Positions 1 to 8,325 of a DNA stretch of 22,742 nt are shown one piece after another. How positions within the stretch are numbered: the stretch's first letter is position 1; each line of letters begins with the position of its first letter. This DNA comes from Rhizobium sp. Q54 (lineage in GTDB: Bacteria > Pseudomonadota > Alphaproteobacteria > Rhizobiales > Beijerinckiaceae): NCBI GenBank assembly GCA_945901195.1, contig CAMDKB010000012.1, positions 1-22,742 of the forward strand, written 5' to 3'. A model generated the notes under the pieces. The model worked only from the letters and a program-made list of their open reading frames with translations. It searched no databases and was not told the origin of the DNA. The translations under genes were made by a program, and so were the position numbers.

Positions 1-261
1 GAATGTCTCGACTGCAATTTCAGCGCGCACGGTGAAACCCTTGCTCCCGGTCAAATCGAATTGCCGGCTTGTGCTCGCCAGCGCCTTGACGTGGTTGTAA
101 TGCGACCGTGTAAACACAGGCAGATCAAGCGTAAGTGAATGCTCTGGCGCGCCGGGGCAAAGGACGCGCGTCGCCGGGTCCCATAGATCAGCTGCCGGAT
201 AGCGCCACTCCACGAAGGTTTCGCGCGGCCAGCCCGGTTTTCCAAAATCGTCATAGATCAT
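1..261 (-). CDS. Unrecognised protein, N-terminal part only
   Basis: An open frame begins at the ATG complementary to 259-261 and runs without a stop off the left edge, giving the first 87 residues. The translation starts MIYDDFGKPGWPRETFVEW and later reads DLPVFTRSHYNHVKAL. It is hydrophilic, rich in aromatic residues, and has no signal peptide or membrane segment. I do not recognise the family. The early YDDF and the alternating pattern give a faint impression of a beta-sandwich (DUF6081-like or concanavalin-like) protein, which is only an impression. It lies 31 bases downstream of the LIV ATPase gene on the same strand and is probably the next gene of that operon. A competing frame starting at 254 is shorter and has an implausible Arg-rich composition. 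The C-terminus lies outside the window. Confidence 0.6.
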   Translation of the reverse strand, partial: MIYDDFGKPGWPRETFVEWRYPAADLWDPATRVLCPGAPEHSLTLDLPVFTRSHYNHVKALASTSRQFDLTGSKGFTVRAEIAVETF

Positions 262-292
262 GAAGATCCCCTTGGAACGAGTTGATCCGCGC

Positions 293-1003
293 CTAGAACC
301 CCAGCAACAAATTGCTCAGCTTGTCAGATTCCGCGAGCTCTTTGGCAGGCCCCTCAAACGTGACGCGTCCATTGCCCAGCACATAGGCGCGATCGGCGAT
401 CTCCAGAGCATGATGCGCCTCCTGCTCGACCAGGAGAACCGAAGCATTCAAGGTTTTCGCAACATTCTCGATCGCCTCGTACATCTTGTCGACCATGATT
501 GGCGATAAGCCGCCGGACGGCTCGTCCAGGATGATCAATCGCGGCGCTGCGATCAACAGCGCACCAAGCGACAGCATCTGCCTCTCACCCCCCGACAGCG
601 ATCCAGCCCGTGAGTTACGCCGTTCGTAGAGTGCAGGGAACAGTTCCTGCACTTGTTTGATGCGGCCGGGGATCTGGCTCTGATCCTTCAGCGCAAACCC
701 GCCAAGCGTAAGATTATCGATCACGCTCAGGCTGCGAAATGACTCTCCGCCTTGTGGAGAATAACCCAGTCCGGCATTAACTTTGTCGGAAGGGGCGCTA
801 TAAGTGATATCGGCGCCCGCAAAGAAAACAGACCCTGACACGACAGGAATCGCGCCGAAAATTGCACTCATCAAGGTCGATTTACCCGCGCCATTGTGTC
901 CAAGGACGGCAACTATCTCGCGCTCGCGGACGTTGATATCAACGCCGTGGATGACCTGCTTGGCGCCGTAGCCGGCGTGTAAATTATTGACTTGCAGCAA
1001 CAT
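293..1003 (-). CDS. livF: LIV-type ABC transporter ATPase (LivF-like), importer 1
   Basis: This 236-residue protein is one of the two ATPases that power a branched-chain/hydrophobic amino acid type (HAAT) ABC importer at the inner membrane. Visible motifs are Walker A GHNGAGKST (residues 35-43), signature LSGGE (136-140) and Walker B LIILDE (156-161). The VEQ that replaces the switch-His motif is usual for LivF. Length and domain order are normal for the family. The start ATG (1001-1003) lies inside the end of the upstream livG-like gene, a 20-base overlap that implies translational coupling. Substrate cannot be read from the ATPase: HAAT importers also take amides, urea, aromatic acids and dicarboxylates. 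The enzyme genes upstream favour an organic acid or related catabolic substrate, which is inference. Confidence 0.93.
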   Translation of the reverse strand: MLLQVNNLHAGYGAKQVIHGVDINVREREIVAVLGHNGAGKSTLMSAIFGAIPVVSGSVFFAGADITYSAPSDKVNAGLGYSPQGGESFRSLSVIDNLTLGGFALKDQSQIPGRIKQVQELFPALYERRNSRAGSLSGGERQMLSLGALLIAAPRLIILDEPSGGLSPIMVDKMYEAIENVAKTLNASVLLVEQEAHHALEIADRAYVLGNGRVTFEGPAKELAESDKLSNLLLGF

Positions 1004-1763
1004 GACGCTTCCCGAGATAAGCTTCGACCATGCTGCGATGGCTCCGCACTTCCGCCGGCGTGCCGCTGGCCACTGTGGTTCCTTGCATCATCAGGACAAC
1101 TTTATCGGATATGGACATGACCACATCCATATTGTGTTCGATCAGTAATATCGTCTTTCTTTCTTTCGAGACGAGGTTCTTCATCAATTCGACAAGCTGG
1201 CCGAAAGTACCGCGATCAAGACCGACCGTCGGCTCATCAAGAAGAACGATGCGAGGTTCGCCAACAAGCGCGCGCGCGATGCTCAGAAAGCGTTGCTCGC
1301 CAAAAGACAGCGCACTTGCCGCTTCGTTTGCACGCGCCAGCAAACCAACGCTTTCGAGAATCTTTTCAGCGCGTTCCCGCGCGGCTTTCCATTGTGAGTT
1401 GACCTCTGCGCCACGTACAATCGCCCAGAAAGGCGTTTCACCCTTCTGCCGTACGCCAACCATAACATTGTCCAGTACGCTCATTTCCTGAAAGACCCGG
1501 GGATCCTGAAACGTACGCGCCATGCCCAGCCGGTAGATGTCGTGAGGCTCCAGATGCTCTATCGATTGCCCCGCAAATGTGACTTTCCCAAAGTCAGGCT
1601 TCAAAAAGCCTGAGACAATATTGAAGGCTGTCGTTTTGCCCGCACCATTGGGACCTATGAGACTTGTGATCGTATGTTCTTCAACAGTGAACGAAGCATT
1701 ATCGACGGCGGCCAGTCCACCAAAGCGTTTTGAAATGCCTTTGACGTCAAGGACCGCTGTCAT
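984..1763 (-). CDS. livG: LIV-type ABC transporter ATPase (LivG-like), importer 1
   Basis: This is the second ATPase (259 residues) of importer 1. It begins MTAVLDVKGISKRFGG and carries Walker A GPNGAGKTT, the LivG-typical GMARTFQ stretch, signature LSFGEQR, Walker B IVLLDEP and the switch His in LLIEHNMD. The frame stays open for 71 codons upstream, but that part lies inside the permease gene and looks nothing like an ATPase. I therefore chose the ATG at 1761-1763, which overlaps the upstream livM-like stop by four bases (ATGA) and gives the usual LivG length. The operon order here is binding protein, livH, livM, livG, livF. Confidence 0.93.
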   Translation of the reverse strand: MTAVLDVKGISKRFGGLAAVDNASFTVEEHTITSLIGPNGAGKTTAFNIVSGFLKPDFGKVTFAGQSIEHLEPHDIYRLGMARTFQDPRVFQEMSVLDNVMVGVRQKGETPFWAIVRGAEVNSQWKAARERAEKILESVGLLARANEAASALSFGEQRFLSIARALVGEPRIVLLDEPTVGLDRGTFGQLVELMKNLVSKERKTILLIEHNMDVVMSISDKVVLMMQGTTVASGTPAEVRSHRSMVEAYLGKRHVAASQ

Positions 1764-2635
1764 GTGCGCAGCCCAACCTTGTTGCCGACCAGCCCTTGTG
1801 GCCTGAACATCATCAACAGAATTAGCAACAGTCCATATAACGCTTCCTGAATATGCCCGATATCCCAACCCTGGCCACCGATGAATCTGAACATCTCGGG
1901 AAATAGCATTAGCACCGCCGGACCAACAAAAGCTCCCAGCAACGAGCAATTTCCCCCAACGAACAACATCGCCCATAGCAGGATGATTGTCTGCAGCCCG
2001 TAACTATCGGCCGAAACAAACCGGAAATAAAACGCGCCCATCGCGCCGCAGAGAGCGGCAAATCCGCCACCGAGTGCAAAAACTGTGATTTTGGTGCGCA
2101 CCACATTTATGCCAAGGGACATGGCGACAGATTCGTCATCACGGACAGCATGCAGCGCCGCTTTCATGGGCGATGAAGCAAACCGCCAATGAACAAAGAA
2201 GATGAACGCTGTCATGATCGCGATGAATCCGAGCATGCCGTAGCCGCTCTGCACCTGATAGGGCCCTATTGAAGGGCGTGGAACCCCGCGTATGCCGAAG
2301 GGGCCATTGGTGAGCCATTCCATGTTGATGATCAGACTGGTCACAATTAGCGAAAAGCCGAACAAGGCCAATATGAAATAATCACCACCGAGACGAAGCG
2401 TGGGCAAGCCGATCAGCGCGGCGATTATGGCACCCGTTGCAAACGCCAGCACCATTGCCGAGAACCAGTCCAACCCGGCATACACTGTAAGAATTGCGGT
2501 CGTATAGGCGCCGATCCCGTAAAAGGAGGCATGCCCGAAACTGAGGATTCCCGCATGCCCAATATTGAGATCGAGCGAAACCGTCAGGCAGGCATAGATC
2601 AAGACCATGATAAGAAGGTGTTGGAAATATTCCAC
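1760..2635 (-). CDS. livM: LIV-type ABC transporter permease (LivM-like), importer 1
   Basis: A 291-residue multi-spanning inner-membrane permease. The LivM hallmark is near the N-terminus: residues around 22-48 read SLDLNIGHAGILSFGHASFY followed by GIGAYTTAIL. Hydrophobic segments follow along most of the length, and the end reads MMFRPQGLVG, as in the family. The start codon is GTG (2633-2635). A GAGG about eight bases upstream supports it, and the protein begins directly with the expected first helix. It follows the LivH-like gene by 15 bases and overlaps the LivG-like gene by four. With LivH it forms the membrane channel of importer 1. Confidence 0.92.
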   Translation of the reverse strand: MEYFQHLLIMVLIYACLTVSLDLNIGHAGILSFGHASFYGIGAYTTAILTVYAGLDWFSAMVLAFATGAIIAALIGLPTLRLGGDYFILALFGFSLIVTSLIINMEWLTNGPFGIRGVPRPSIGPYQVQSGYGMLGFIAIMTAFIFFVHWRFASSPMKAALHAVRDDESVAMSLGINVVRTKITVFALGGGFAALCGAMGAFYFRFVSADSYGLQTIILLWAMLFVGGNCSLLGAFVGPAVLMLFPEMFRFIGGQGWDIGHIQEALYGLLLILLMMFRPQGLVGNKVGLRT

Positions 2636-2650
2636 GGGCGCAGCCTCTCC

Positions 2651-3529
2651 CTAGACGCGTCGCGTCGAAAGCATGTGGCCGAACAGCCCGGCCGGACGGA
2701 AGATAAGGAAGATCAGCAAAGCGCCAAAGACAACCACATCCTGCCAGCGGCCAGATAATTGCCAAAGCGAAAGGTTTTGCAGCAGGCCCAGCAAGAACGC
2801 ACCCGCAGCGGCTCCCGGCAGATAGCCCACACCACCAACAATGACTGCGACCAGCGACACAAACATGACTGGAAAGCCCATTTCCGGCCGCACACCCAGA
2901 TCATAGGCGATCAGCGACACGGCAAAGCCTGCAAGCAGGGATCCAATTGCAAAGATCAACATATATAGCCGCTCGACGTTCACTCCGCGCACTACAGACA
3001 GCTTTGGATTATCCGCCAGCGCCCGAATGGCGCGCCCATATTTTGTAAGCGTTAAAAACAGATGCAGAATCGGGAACACCACGATCACGATCCCGGCTGC
3101 AATTATATGCATGATCGTTATGCTGATTTCGCCAAAATCATAGATCGGAAGAGGCCCCTGCCTGAGATACAAGGTATCGGTCGTAAAGATCAGGGCAAAC
3201 ACGGCCTGGCAGAGTGTCAGGGCGCCAATCGATCCGATGAACAGGGCAGCCTCGCTACTCTTGCGCGCACGTAATGGTCGGTAGACCAGAAGATCGATCA
3301 ACACTCCAAAGGCAGCAGCAGAAGCCAAAGCCACAACGACGGCAACCGCGATTGGAAGATTCAGCAACTTGACCGCGATGTAGAGCGCATATCCACCCGC
3401 GGTAAAAACAGCGCCATGCGCCATATGCAGAATGCGCGTGCCATTATAAATTATGGCAAACCCAACAGCAGTGAGCGCATAGAGCGCCCCGGATGCCATA
3501 CCGTCGATGAACAATTGGAGGAGAAGCAT
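2651..3529 (-). CDS. livH: LIV-type ABC transporter permease (LivH-like), importer 1
   Basis: A 292-residue hydrophobic permease. The N-terminus carries the LivH signature: residues 1-47 read MLLLQLFIDGMASGALYALT, then VGFAIIYNGTRILHMAHGAV with a following GGYALY. Several further transmembrane stretches are visible, and the C-terminal FRPAGLFG is typical. The ATG at 3527-3529 starts at the correct point of the first helix, although the ribosome-binding site before it is weak. It is separated from the binding-protein gene by 103 bases that contain a strong hairpin. That arrangement fits lower permease than binding-protein output. Confidence 0.92.
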   Translation of the reverse strand: MLLLQLFIDGMASGALYALTAVGFAIIYNGTRILHMAHGAVFTAGGYALYIAVKLLNLPIAVAVVVALASAAAFGVLIDLLVYRPLRARKSSEAALFIGSIGALTLCQAVFALIFTTDTLYLRQGPLPIYDFGEISITIMHIIAAGIVIVVFPILHLFLTLTKYGRAIRALADNPKLSVVRGVNVERLYMLIFAIGSLLAGFAVSLIAYDLGVRPEMGFPVMFVSLVAVIVGGVGYLPGAAAGAFLLGLLQNLSLWQLSGRWQDVVVFGALLIFLIFRPAGLFGHMLSTRRV

Positions 3530-3595
3530 GGTTACTGCGGTTCTTCAAATAAGCGTATCGTTCGGACTGCCAGTGACAGCAACCCGCAGAAGCCT

Positions 3596-3625
3596 CGTGG
3601 CGTCCGCACGGAGCGGACGCCAACG
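3596..3625 (-). other. Intercistronic hairpin between binding protein and LivH, importer 1
   Basis: GGCGTCCGC (3599-3607), a five-base loop, and GCGGACGCC (3613-3621) form a perfect nine-pair GC-rich stem. CGT on one side and ACG on the other, with one bulged base, can extend it. It begins about 11 bases after the stop of the binding-protein gene. No T-run follows on the minus strand, so a simple intrinsic terminator is unlikely. It is better read as an mRNA-stabilising or attenuating element between genes needed in unequal amounts. The function is inferred. Confidence 0.65.
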
Positions 3626-3632
3626 CACCGGA

Positions 3633-4739
3633 TCAGGGCTTATAATCGACGAATTCGCCGCCCTTGATAACCTTGAGAATTGGCGCGATGATCGGTTCGC
3701 CGCTGCCCTCGAACTTGAAATCACCAACTGTGCCCTTGTAAGGACCAAAGCTGTAGATGGTATCCCGGACTTTGGTTGAATCGTCTGTCCCGGCACGCTT
3801 TATGGCCTCAAACAGCAGCATCGTTGCATCATAATTTTTCGCTGCATTGGCGTCTGGATCATAGCCCATACCGGCTTTGAAACGCGCAGCAAACGCTGGA
3901 TCTATATTCAGAGTCGTATAAATCACACCCTCCGAAATTCCGCCGCCAATCGCCTTGATTTCACGATCTTCAACGAGATGGTTGGAGAAAATATGCTTCT
4001 GACGAAGTTGCGCCTCGCTGATTTGTTTCAGCGCCAACCCCATGATGCGGCCTTGCGAGGCGATCACATAGATCGCATCAGGGCGAGCAGCACGCAACTT
4101 GGTCAGCTGCCCGCGCATTTCGGTATCCTGCGTCTTGAAAGTCTCATCGCCCACAATCTTGCCGCCCAGCTTTTCAAAGGCAGCAGCAAATGATCGCACG
4201 GAAATACGGATAGCTTCGTTTTCCTCGCTCAGAATAACGGCTGTCTTCATCCCAAGCTTGTTGGCGGCATCCGCTATAACCGGCCCAGCCTTTTCGGCTG
4301 TCGGCGTCATACGTACTGCCCACCGGCTCTTGGTCAGATCCGGGTGCTCCATAGCACCGGCGACGACGATGACCTTGTTTTCTTCGGCAACGGGTAATTG
4401 CGGCAGGGTCAACGGCGTGAAGGCAGTGAACACAGCCATGATCTTGTCAACATTGATGAGCTTGGTAAGAGCGGCGACAGCCCCCGCGCCATCAAAGCGC
4501 GTATCCTCAACAGTGACCTTGACCTGTCGGCCGAGTATGCCGCCGGCTGCGTTTATCTCGCGCGCAGCGAATTCTGTTGGCGCCACAAAGCTGCGTTTTA
4601 CATATTCGCCATTCTGACCACCGGTCGGCATGGCGACCCCGATCTTAATCGGCTCCTGCGCTTGCGACAACACGGTCGTGAACACAAGACTGGCAGCGGC
4701 GAATATTATCCGCAAGCGATTTGAATTCATGGTTTGCAT
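3633..4739 (-). CDS. Periplasmic substrate-binding protein of LIV-type importer 1
   Basis: A 368-residue solute-binding protein of the LivJ/LivK (type I periplasmic fold, Peripla_BP_6-like) family. A signal peptide runs to about residue 27: basic start MNSNRLR, hydrophobic core, and a likely cut in SQA|QE. The mature protein begins PIKIGVAMPTGG and continues with AAREINAAGGILGRQVKVTVEDTR, the typical first strand and helix. The frame is open further upstream, but a GGAGGG just before the ATG at 4737-4739 and the position of the signal peptide set the start. A second ATG three codons in is possible. It heads importer 1 and delivers ligand to LivH/LivM. The ligand is unknown; the neighbouring CoA, flavin and crotonase enzymes suggest an organic acid or aromatic compound rather than leucine (inference). 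Confidence 0.92.
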   Translation of the reverse strand: MQTMNSNRLRIIFAAASLVFTTVLSQAQEPIKIGVAMPTGGQNGEYVKRSFVAPTEFAAREINAAGGILGRQVKVTVEDTRFDGAGAVAALTKLINVDKIMAVFTAFTPLTLPQLPVAEENKVIVVAGAMEHPDLTKSRWAVRMTPTAEKAGPVIADAANKLGMKTAVILSEENEAIRISVRSFAAAFEKLGGKIVGDETFKTQDTEMRGQLTKLRAARPDAIYVIASQGRIMGLALKQISEAQLRQKHIFSNHLVEDREIKAIGGGISEGVIYTTLNIDPAFAARFKAGMGYDPDANAAKNYDATMLLFEAIKRAGTDDSTKVRDTIYSFGPYKGTVGDFKFEGSGEPIIAPILKVIKGGEFVDYKP

Positions 4740-4801
4740 GTTCCCTCCACTGACTATTTTTACAGTGTATCCTAGCCTCTGTTCCCAAGGCCTCTTAAGC
4801 G

Positions 4802-4829
4802 AGTTTATGCCTGTCCGGGCTGGAGTCAA
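4802..4829 (-). promoter_or_regulatory. Candidate sigma-70-type promoter before importer 1
   Basis: In the 106-base gap upstream of the binding-protein gene, the minus strand carries TTGACT (4824-4829), 16 bases, then TAAACT (4802-4807). These match the -35 and -10 consensus at five and four of six bases. Transcription would begin near 4795, about 55 bases before the start codon. The gap is one of the larger ones in the block, so an internal promoter for the transporter is plausible. Hexamer matches alone are weak evidence. Confidence 0.35.
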
Positions 4830-4845
4830 TTGTAATCCGGCATAT

Positions 4846-5904
4846 CTATTTCGCAGCCGCCAGCATTGTCGGCTCATTCAAGTCCGCGAGTTCCGGCATG
4901 ACTTCCGTGCGGAAAAGCTCGAGCGAGCGCATCTGTTCCTGATGTGTCAGCGATCCAAAGGCCAGGAGCAGAACAAGGTAATTGTGGCCAAAGCGCATAG
5001 CTTGCGCCTTGAATAAACGCTTTACGGTAGCCGGCGAGCCGACGACCAGCGTACCGCTGGCTTTGGCCTGTTCGAAATTCGGCGCAATGGAGATCGGCGG
5101 CATGGCGTCACGCACTTTCCATAACCAGGCGAGATTTTCAAACCACTTTTCGTGGGCTACACGCGCTATCCGGTCCGCCTCCGCGTCGGTATCTGCAATG
5201 AACATTGATCGCATGATGCCAATGAAGGGCGACTTGACAGGCGAGCCGAAGGCAGCACGCTGGCCGGCATGCAGCTCCCATTTTGCACGGAAATCAGCAA
5301 TGATTTGCTCAACACGATCATCCGGGCCAAGCGTCACGCCATTCATTCCATGCCGGGCGGCGAATTCCGGCCCGTACCCCCCGCGCAGCCCGTACCAGAA
5401 TGGCGGATGCGGCCTTTGCAGCGGGGGAATGATGATCGGCACATCCTTGAAAGTATAGCGAGGCGACACGTAATCCACACGATCGCGGGTAAATCCCTGA
5501 TGCAGAATATTGAAGCTATGCTCAAACGCCTCAGCAGCATTTGCGATGTCGTCGCTATAGGCATCAAACTCGAACGGTGAAATGCCCTTGCCAACACCGA
5601 CATCCAGCCGCCCGTCACTCAGATGATCCAGCATGCACAATTCTTCTAGCAACCGCATCGGGTGATAAAGCGGCAACAGGGTCAACAGTGTTCCCAAACG
5701 TATCTTTTTTGTTTCGCGTGCGGCTGCAGCAAGAAATATGCTGGGTGACGGCGTCGTCGATAACGGCGTCGCATGGTGTTCAGATAGATGATATCCATAA
5801 AAACTGGCGGCTTCGAGCGCCCGAAGCAGGTCCATCCGCTTGTTATATGTGCGATGGATCGGCTCATCGCCTTTTTCGATATAGTCAAAAACGCCGAATT
5901 TCAT
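4846..5904 (-). CDS. Luciferase-like (LLM) flavin-dependent oxidoreductase 1
   Basis: This 352-residue protein belongs to the bacterial luciferase-like monooxygenase superfamily (TIM barrel using reduced FMN or F420). It starts MKFGVFDYIEKGDEP. EHH lies at residues 42-44, and the conserved stretch HPMRLLEELCMLDHLSDGRL with GVGKG follows at 81-107. Family members oxygenate aldehydes, ketones, terpenes, sulfonates and amines; the substrate cannot be told here. A good ribosome-binding site (AGGAG, about seven bases away) precedes the ATG at 5902-5904. It lies 31 bases after the acyl-CoA dehydrogenase gene and just before importer 1, so it looks like the last enzyme of this group. No flavin reductase gene is in the window, so reduced flavin would have to come from elsewhere. 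Confidence 0.9.
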   Translation of the reverse strand: MKFGVFDYIEKGDEPIHRTYNKRMDLLRALEAASFYGYHLSEHHATPLSTTPSPSIFLAAAARETKKIRLGTLLTLLPLYHPMRLLEELCMLDHLSDGRLDVGVGKGISPFEFDAYSDDIANAAEAFEHSFNILHQGFTRDRVDYVSPRYTFKDVPIIIPPLQRPHPPFWYGLRGGYGPEFAARHGMNGVTLGPDDRVEQIIADFRAKWELHAGQRAAFGSPVKSPFIGIMRSMFIADTDAEADRIARVAHEKWFENLAWLWKVRDAMPPISIAPNFEQAKASGTLVVGSPATVKRLFKAQAMRFGHNYLVLLLAFGSLTHQEQMRSLELFRTEVMPELADLNEPTMLAAAK

Positions 5905-5935
5905 GACCGCTCTCCTGAACGAGCTTTCAGCCCCA

Positions 5936-7087
5936 TCAGTAATTTCGAAGGATATCGCGTGCCAATACCCAGCGCATCAACTCAACCGGTCCTTCAGTGA
6001 TCATGAAACTGCGGGCATCGCGCCACATTTTCGCAATCGGCATCTCGTTCGCGAGCCCCATGCCACCGTGGATTTGCATGCAGCGATCCGCGACACGGAA
6101 ACCGAGCTCTGTGCCGGCTATCTTCGCCATATAGCTTTCATGCCGCGCGGCCGTTCCAGCATCCGTCCGTGCGGCCAGCTGATAGACCATCAATTGAGTC
6201 ATATGATGTTCCATATAACTGTCGGCGAGCGTGAATTGCACGGCCTGCCTGTCGGCGAGCGGCGACCCGAATGTGACACGTTGCTTGGCGTAAGTTGCCG
6301 CCATATCGAGACACCGCTTGGCGACACCAAGCCCCCTGCAGGCCTGGTAAAGCCGCCCGCTGGTTATCCACGACTGGGCCGCCTTCATCCCGTCGCCCTC
6401 TTTTCCTATCAAATTTTCGGCGGGCACTTCCACGTTATCAAAGGCGATTTCATAGGGTGCGTCGCCCATCATGGTCTCGATACGACCGGTCAACGTAATG
6501 CCTGGCGCCTTCGCGTCCACGAGAAACATGCTGAGGCCACCACGGCTTCCCTTAGCCCGATCTGTCGCCGCCACAAGCTGAAAGAAATCGGCGCTTCCCG
6601 CGTTCGTGATCCAGCGCTTGTAACCATTGATGATGTACTTGTCGCCTTTGCGCACAGCCGTGGTGCGCATTGAACCGGGATCGGATCCGGCATCGGGTTC
6701 CGATTGCGCAAAGGCCGTCACTTTCTCACCACGCAAGACAGGGTAGAGATACTTGTCTTTCTGTGCGTCAGAGAGCGTAAACAGGATCGGCCGCAAATCC
6801 GGTCCAAATACGAATGGACCACGCGGCGGCATTGCGATTGTCCGCGCCATCTCCTCCCATACGACGACCATCCCGAGCAAGCTCAAGCCCTGTCCGCCAT
6901 ATTCCACAGGCACTTCAAGATGCCACAGGCCAATATCCCTGGCCTTTTTTTCAAGTTGCGCACGAATTTCGGGCTTCATGTTGGGCCCGTCCATCGAGGT
7001 TCTCTCGATGGGGATCAGCTCGCGATCGACAAAATCCGCGACTGTCTTCTTGAGCATCCGCAAGTCTTCGGGAAGTTCCAGATCCAT
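5936..7087 (-). CDS. Acyl-CoA dehydrogenase
   Basis: A 383-residue FAD enzyme that would oxidise an acyl-CoA to the 2-enoyl-CoA and pass electrons to ETF in the cytosol. Recognisable parts are the N-terminal helical domain (LPEDLRMLKKTVADFVDREL), the mid-domain AFAQSEPDAGSDPGSMRT with YIINGYKRWITNAG, and the C-terminal helices with QIHGGMGL. The likely catalytic Glu is Glu365, in ITEGPVELMR. The frame stays open to a TTG overlapping the upstream stop. I prefer the ATG at 7085-7087, because it has a GAGG seven bases upstream and gives the family-typical MDLELPED start. The length is normal. It lies 50 bases after the CoA-transferase gene, which suggests it works on the CoA thioester made there (inference). 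Confidence 0.92.
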   Translation of the reverse strand: MDLELPEDLRMLKKTVADFVDRELIPIERTSMDGPNMKPEIRAQLEKKARDIGLWHLEVPVEYGGQGLSLLGMVVVWEEMARTIAMPPRGPFVFGPDLRPILFTLSDAQKDKYLYPVLRGEKVTAFAQSEPDAGSDPGSMRTTAVRKGDKYIINGYKRWITNAGSADFFQLVAATDRAKGSRGGLSMFLVDAKAPGITLTGRIETMMGDAPYEIAFDNVEVPAENLIGKEGDGMKAAQSWITSGRLYQACRGLGVAKRCLDMAATYAKQRVTFGSPLADRQAVQFTLADSYMEHHMTQLMVYQLAARTDAGTAARHESYMAKIAGTELGFRVADRCMQIHGGMGLANEMPIAKMWRDARSFMITEGPVELMRWVLARDILRNY

Positions 7088-7137
7088 ACCAATGCCTCGT
7101 TCGCAGTTCCGCCCGAATATCCAGCCGTTCGTGTTGT

Positions 7138-8313
7138 TCAAATTACCGAGGCCGCGCGCAGCCTTTTAAAATCAGCTTCGCCGTAACCCAATTCATTCAG
7201 AACACTCACCGTGTCTTGCCCCAATGTCGGCGCTGCAATGTACGAACCGTCATGGCCGCCATCAATCCGCACAGGGCGGCGAATTGTAAGTTGCTCGCCC
7301 ATCGTGGGATGATGCAAGGTACGAAACGCTTCCAGATGCTTGACCTGCGGATCATCAATCACTTCGGGAATATTGTGAATAGGAGCGTAGGGAACATCTT
7401 GCGCCTCAAGCAGAGGCATCCACTCGGAACGGGGCTTTGTTACAAAAACATCTGCCAGCACGCGCGTAAGTTCGAGGAAATTGTTGATCCGCAGATCGCG
7501 TGTCTTGAATCGTTCGTTGCTGGCGATGTCCATACGACCAATCGCAATCAACATGCCTTCCCAAAATTTCGTTTGCGAGGAGAGATGCACAGCCAGCAAT
7601 TTGGCGTCTGCACAACGGAAAGCAAATGAGTGGGAGCTTGCAACCCGGGTTATCGGATCATTCTTGATCCCCAAGAGCGTATGGTTGGCAAAGGGATCGG
7701 GCATGAACGAGATGGCCGCTTCCATCATGTTGAGTTCGACCCGCCGTCCGCGTCCCGTCTTTTCGCGTTCATACAGTGCGCCAAGAATGCCATAGCACGC
7801 AAACATGCCCGTAGCATTGTCAGGAATCGTCGGCCCGCAGGTCTGCGGATTTTCCGGATCCAGCAACAGGCTGGATATACCGCTGAGTGCGAGTCCAACA
7901 CTGTCATAAGCAGGCCGGGCGCTATAGGGGCCCGACGTTCCAAAACCCGTAATGGAGCAGTGAATGAGGCGCGGGTTGAGCGCTTTCAACGCATCATCGG
8001 CAAGCCCAAGCCTATCCATCACACCGGTCCGAAAATTCTCGATCAGAATATCCGCTCGCCCGAGCAGCTTCTTGAGCGCCTCGAGCCCCTCAGGCTTTCT
8101 CAAATCCAGCGCGACCCCGCGCTTGCCGCGATTATAAGCAGCAAAATGGGGACTGTATTGTCCGCCACGAAAACTGCGAAAGGGATCGCCGCCCTGCGGA
8201 TTTTCGATCTTGATGACTTCCGCGCCCAGATCAGCCAGCATCATTCCCGCGAGTGATGCAGTGATCATCGTGCTGAGTTCGACGACCCGCACGCCTTTGA
8301 GCACTTCGGTCAT
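7138..8313 (-). CDS. CaiB/BaiF family (class III) CoA-transferase
   Basis: A 391-residue protein with the family opening MTEVLKGVRVVELSTMITAS and the conserved LADLGAEVIKIENP, GDPFR, NRGKRGVALDL and ADILIENFRTG segments. The catalytic Asp is most likely Asp165, in IPDNATGMFACYG, where family III transferases carry their nucleophile. Members move CoA between carboxylic acids such as carnitine, formate/oxalate, bile acids or aryl-succinates; related racemases share the fold. It would activate the imported or newly formed acid without ATP use by a ligase, and no acyl-CoA ligase is visible in the window. The ATG at 8311-8313 is 12 bases after the short-chain dehydrogenase stop, consistent with one operon. 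The CoA donor is unknown. Confidence 0.92.
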   Translation of the reverse strand: MTEVLKGVRVVELSTMITASLAGMMLADLGAEVIKIENPQGGDPFRSFRGGQYSPHFAAYNRGKRGVALDLRKPEGLEALKKLLGRADILIENFRTGVMDRLGLADDALKALNPRLIHCSITGFGTSGPYSARPAYDSVGLALSGISSLLLDPENPQTCGPTIPDNATGMFACYGILGALYEREKTGRGRRVELNMMEAAISFMPDPFANHTLLGIKNDPITRVASSHSFAFRCADAKLLAVHLSSQTKFWEGMLIAIGRMDIASNERFKTRDLRINNFLELTRVLADVFVTKPRSEWMPLLEAQDVPYAPIHNIPEVIDDPQVKHLEAFRTLHHPTMGEQLTIRRPVRIDGGHDGSYIAAPTLGQDTVSVLNELGYGEADFKRLRAASVI

Positions 8314-8325
8314 TACGCCAGCCTG

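Noticed and set aside
4740..4877. Possible N-terminal extension of the importer 1 binding protein.
   Set aside because: The extension would place 46 hydrophilic residues ahead of a clear signal peptide and ignore the GGAGGG before the ATG at 4737-4739.
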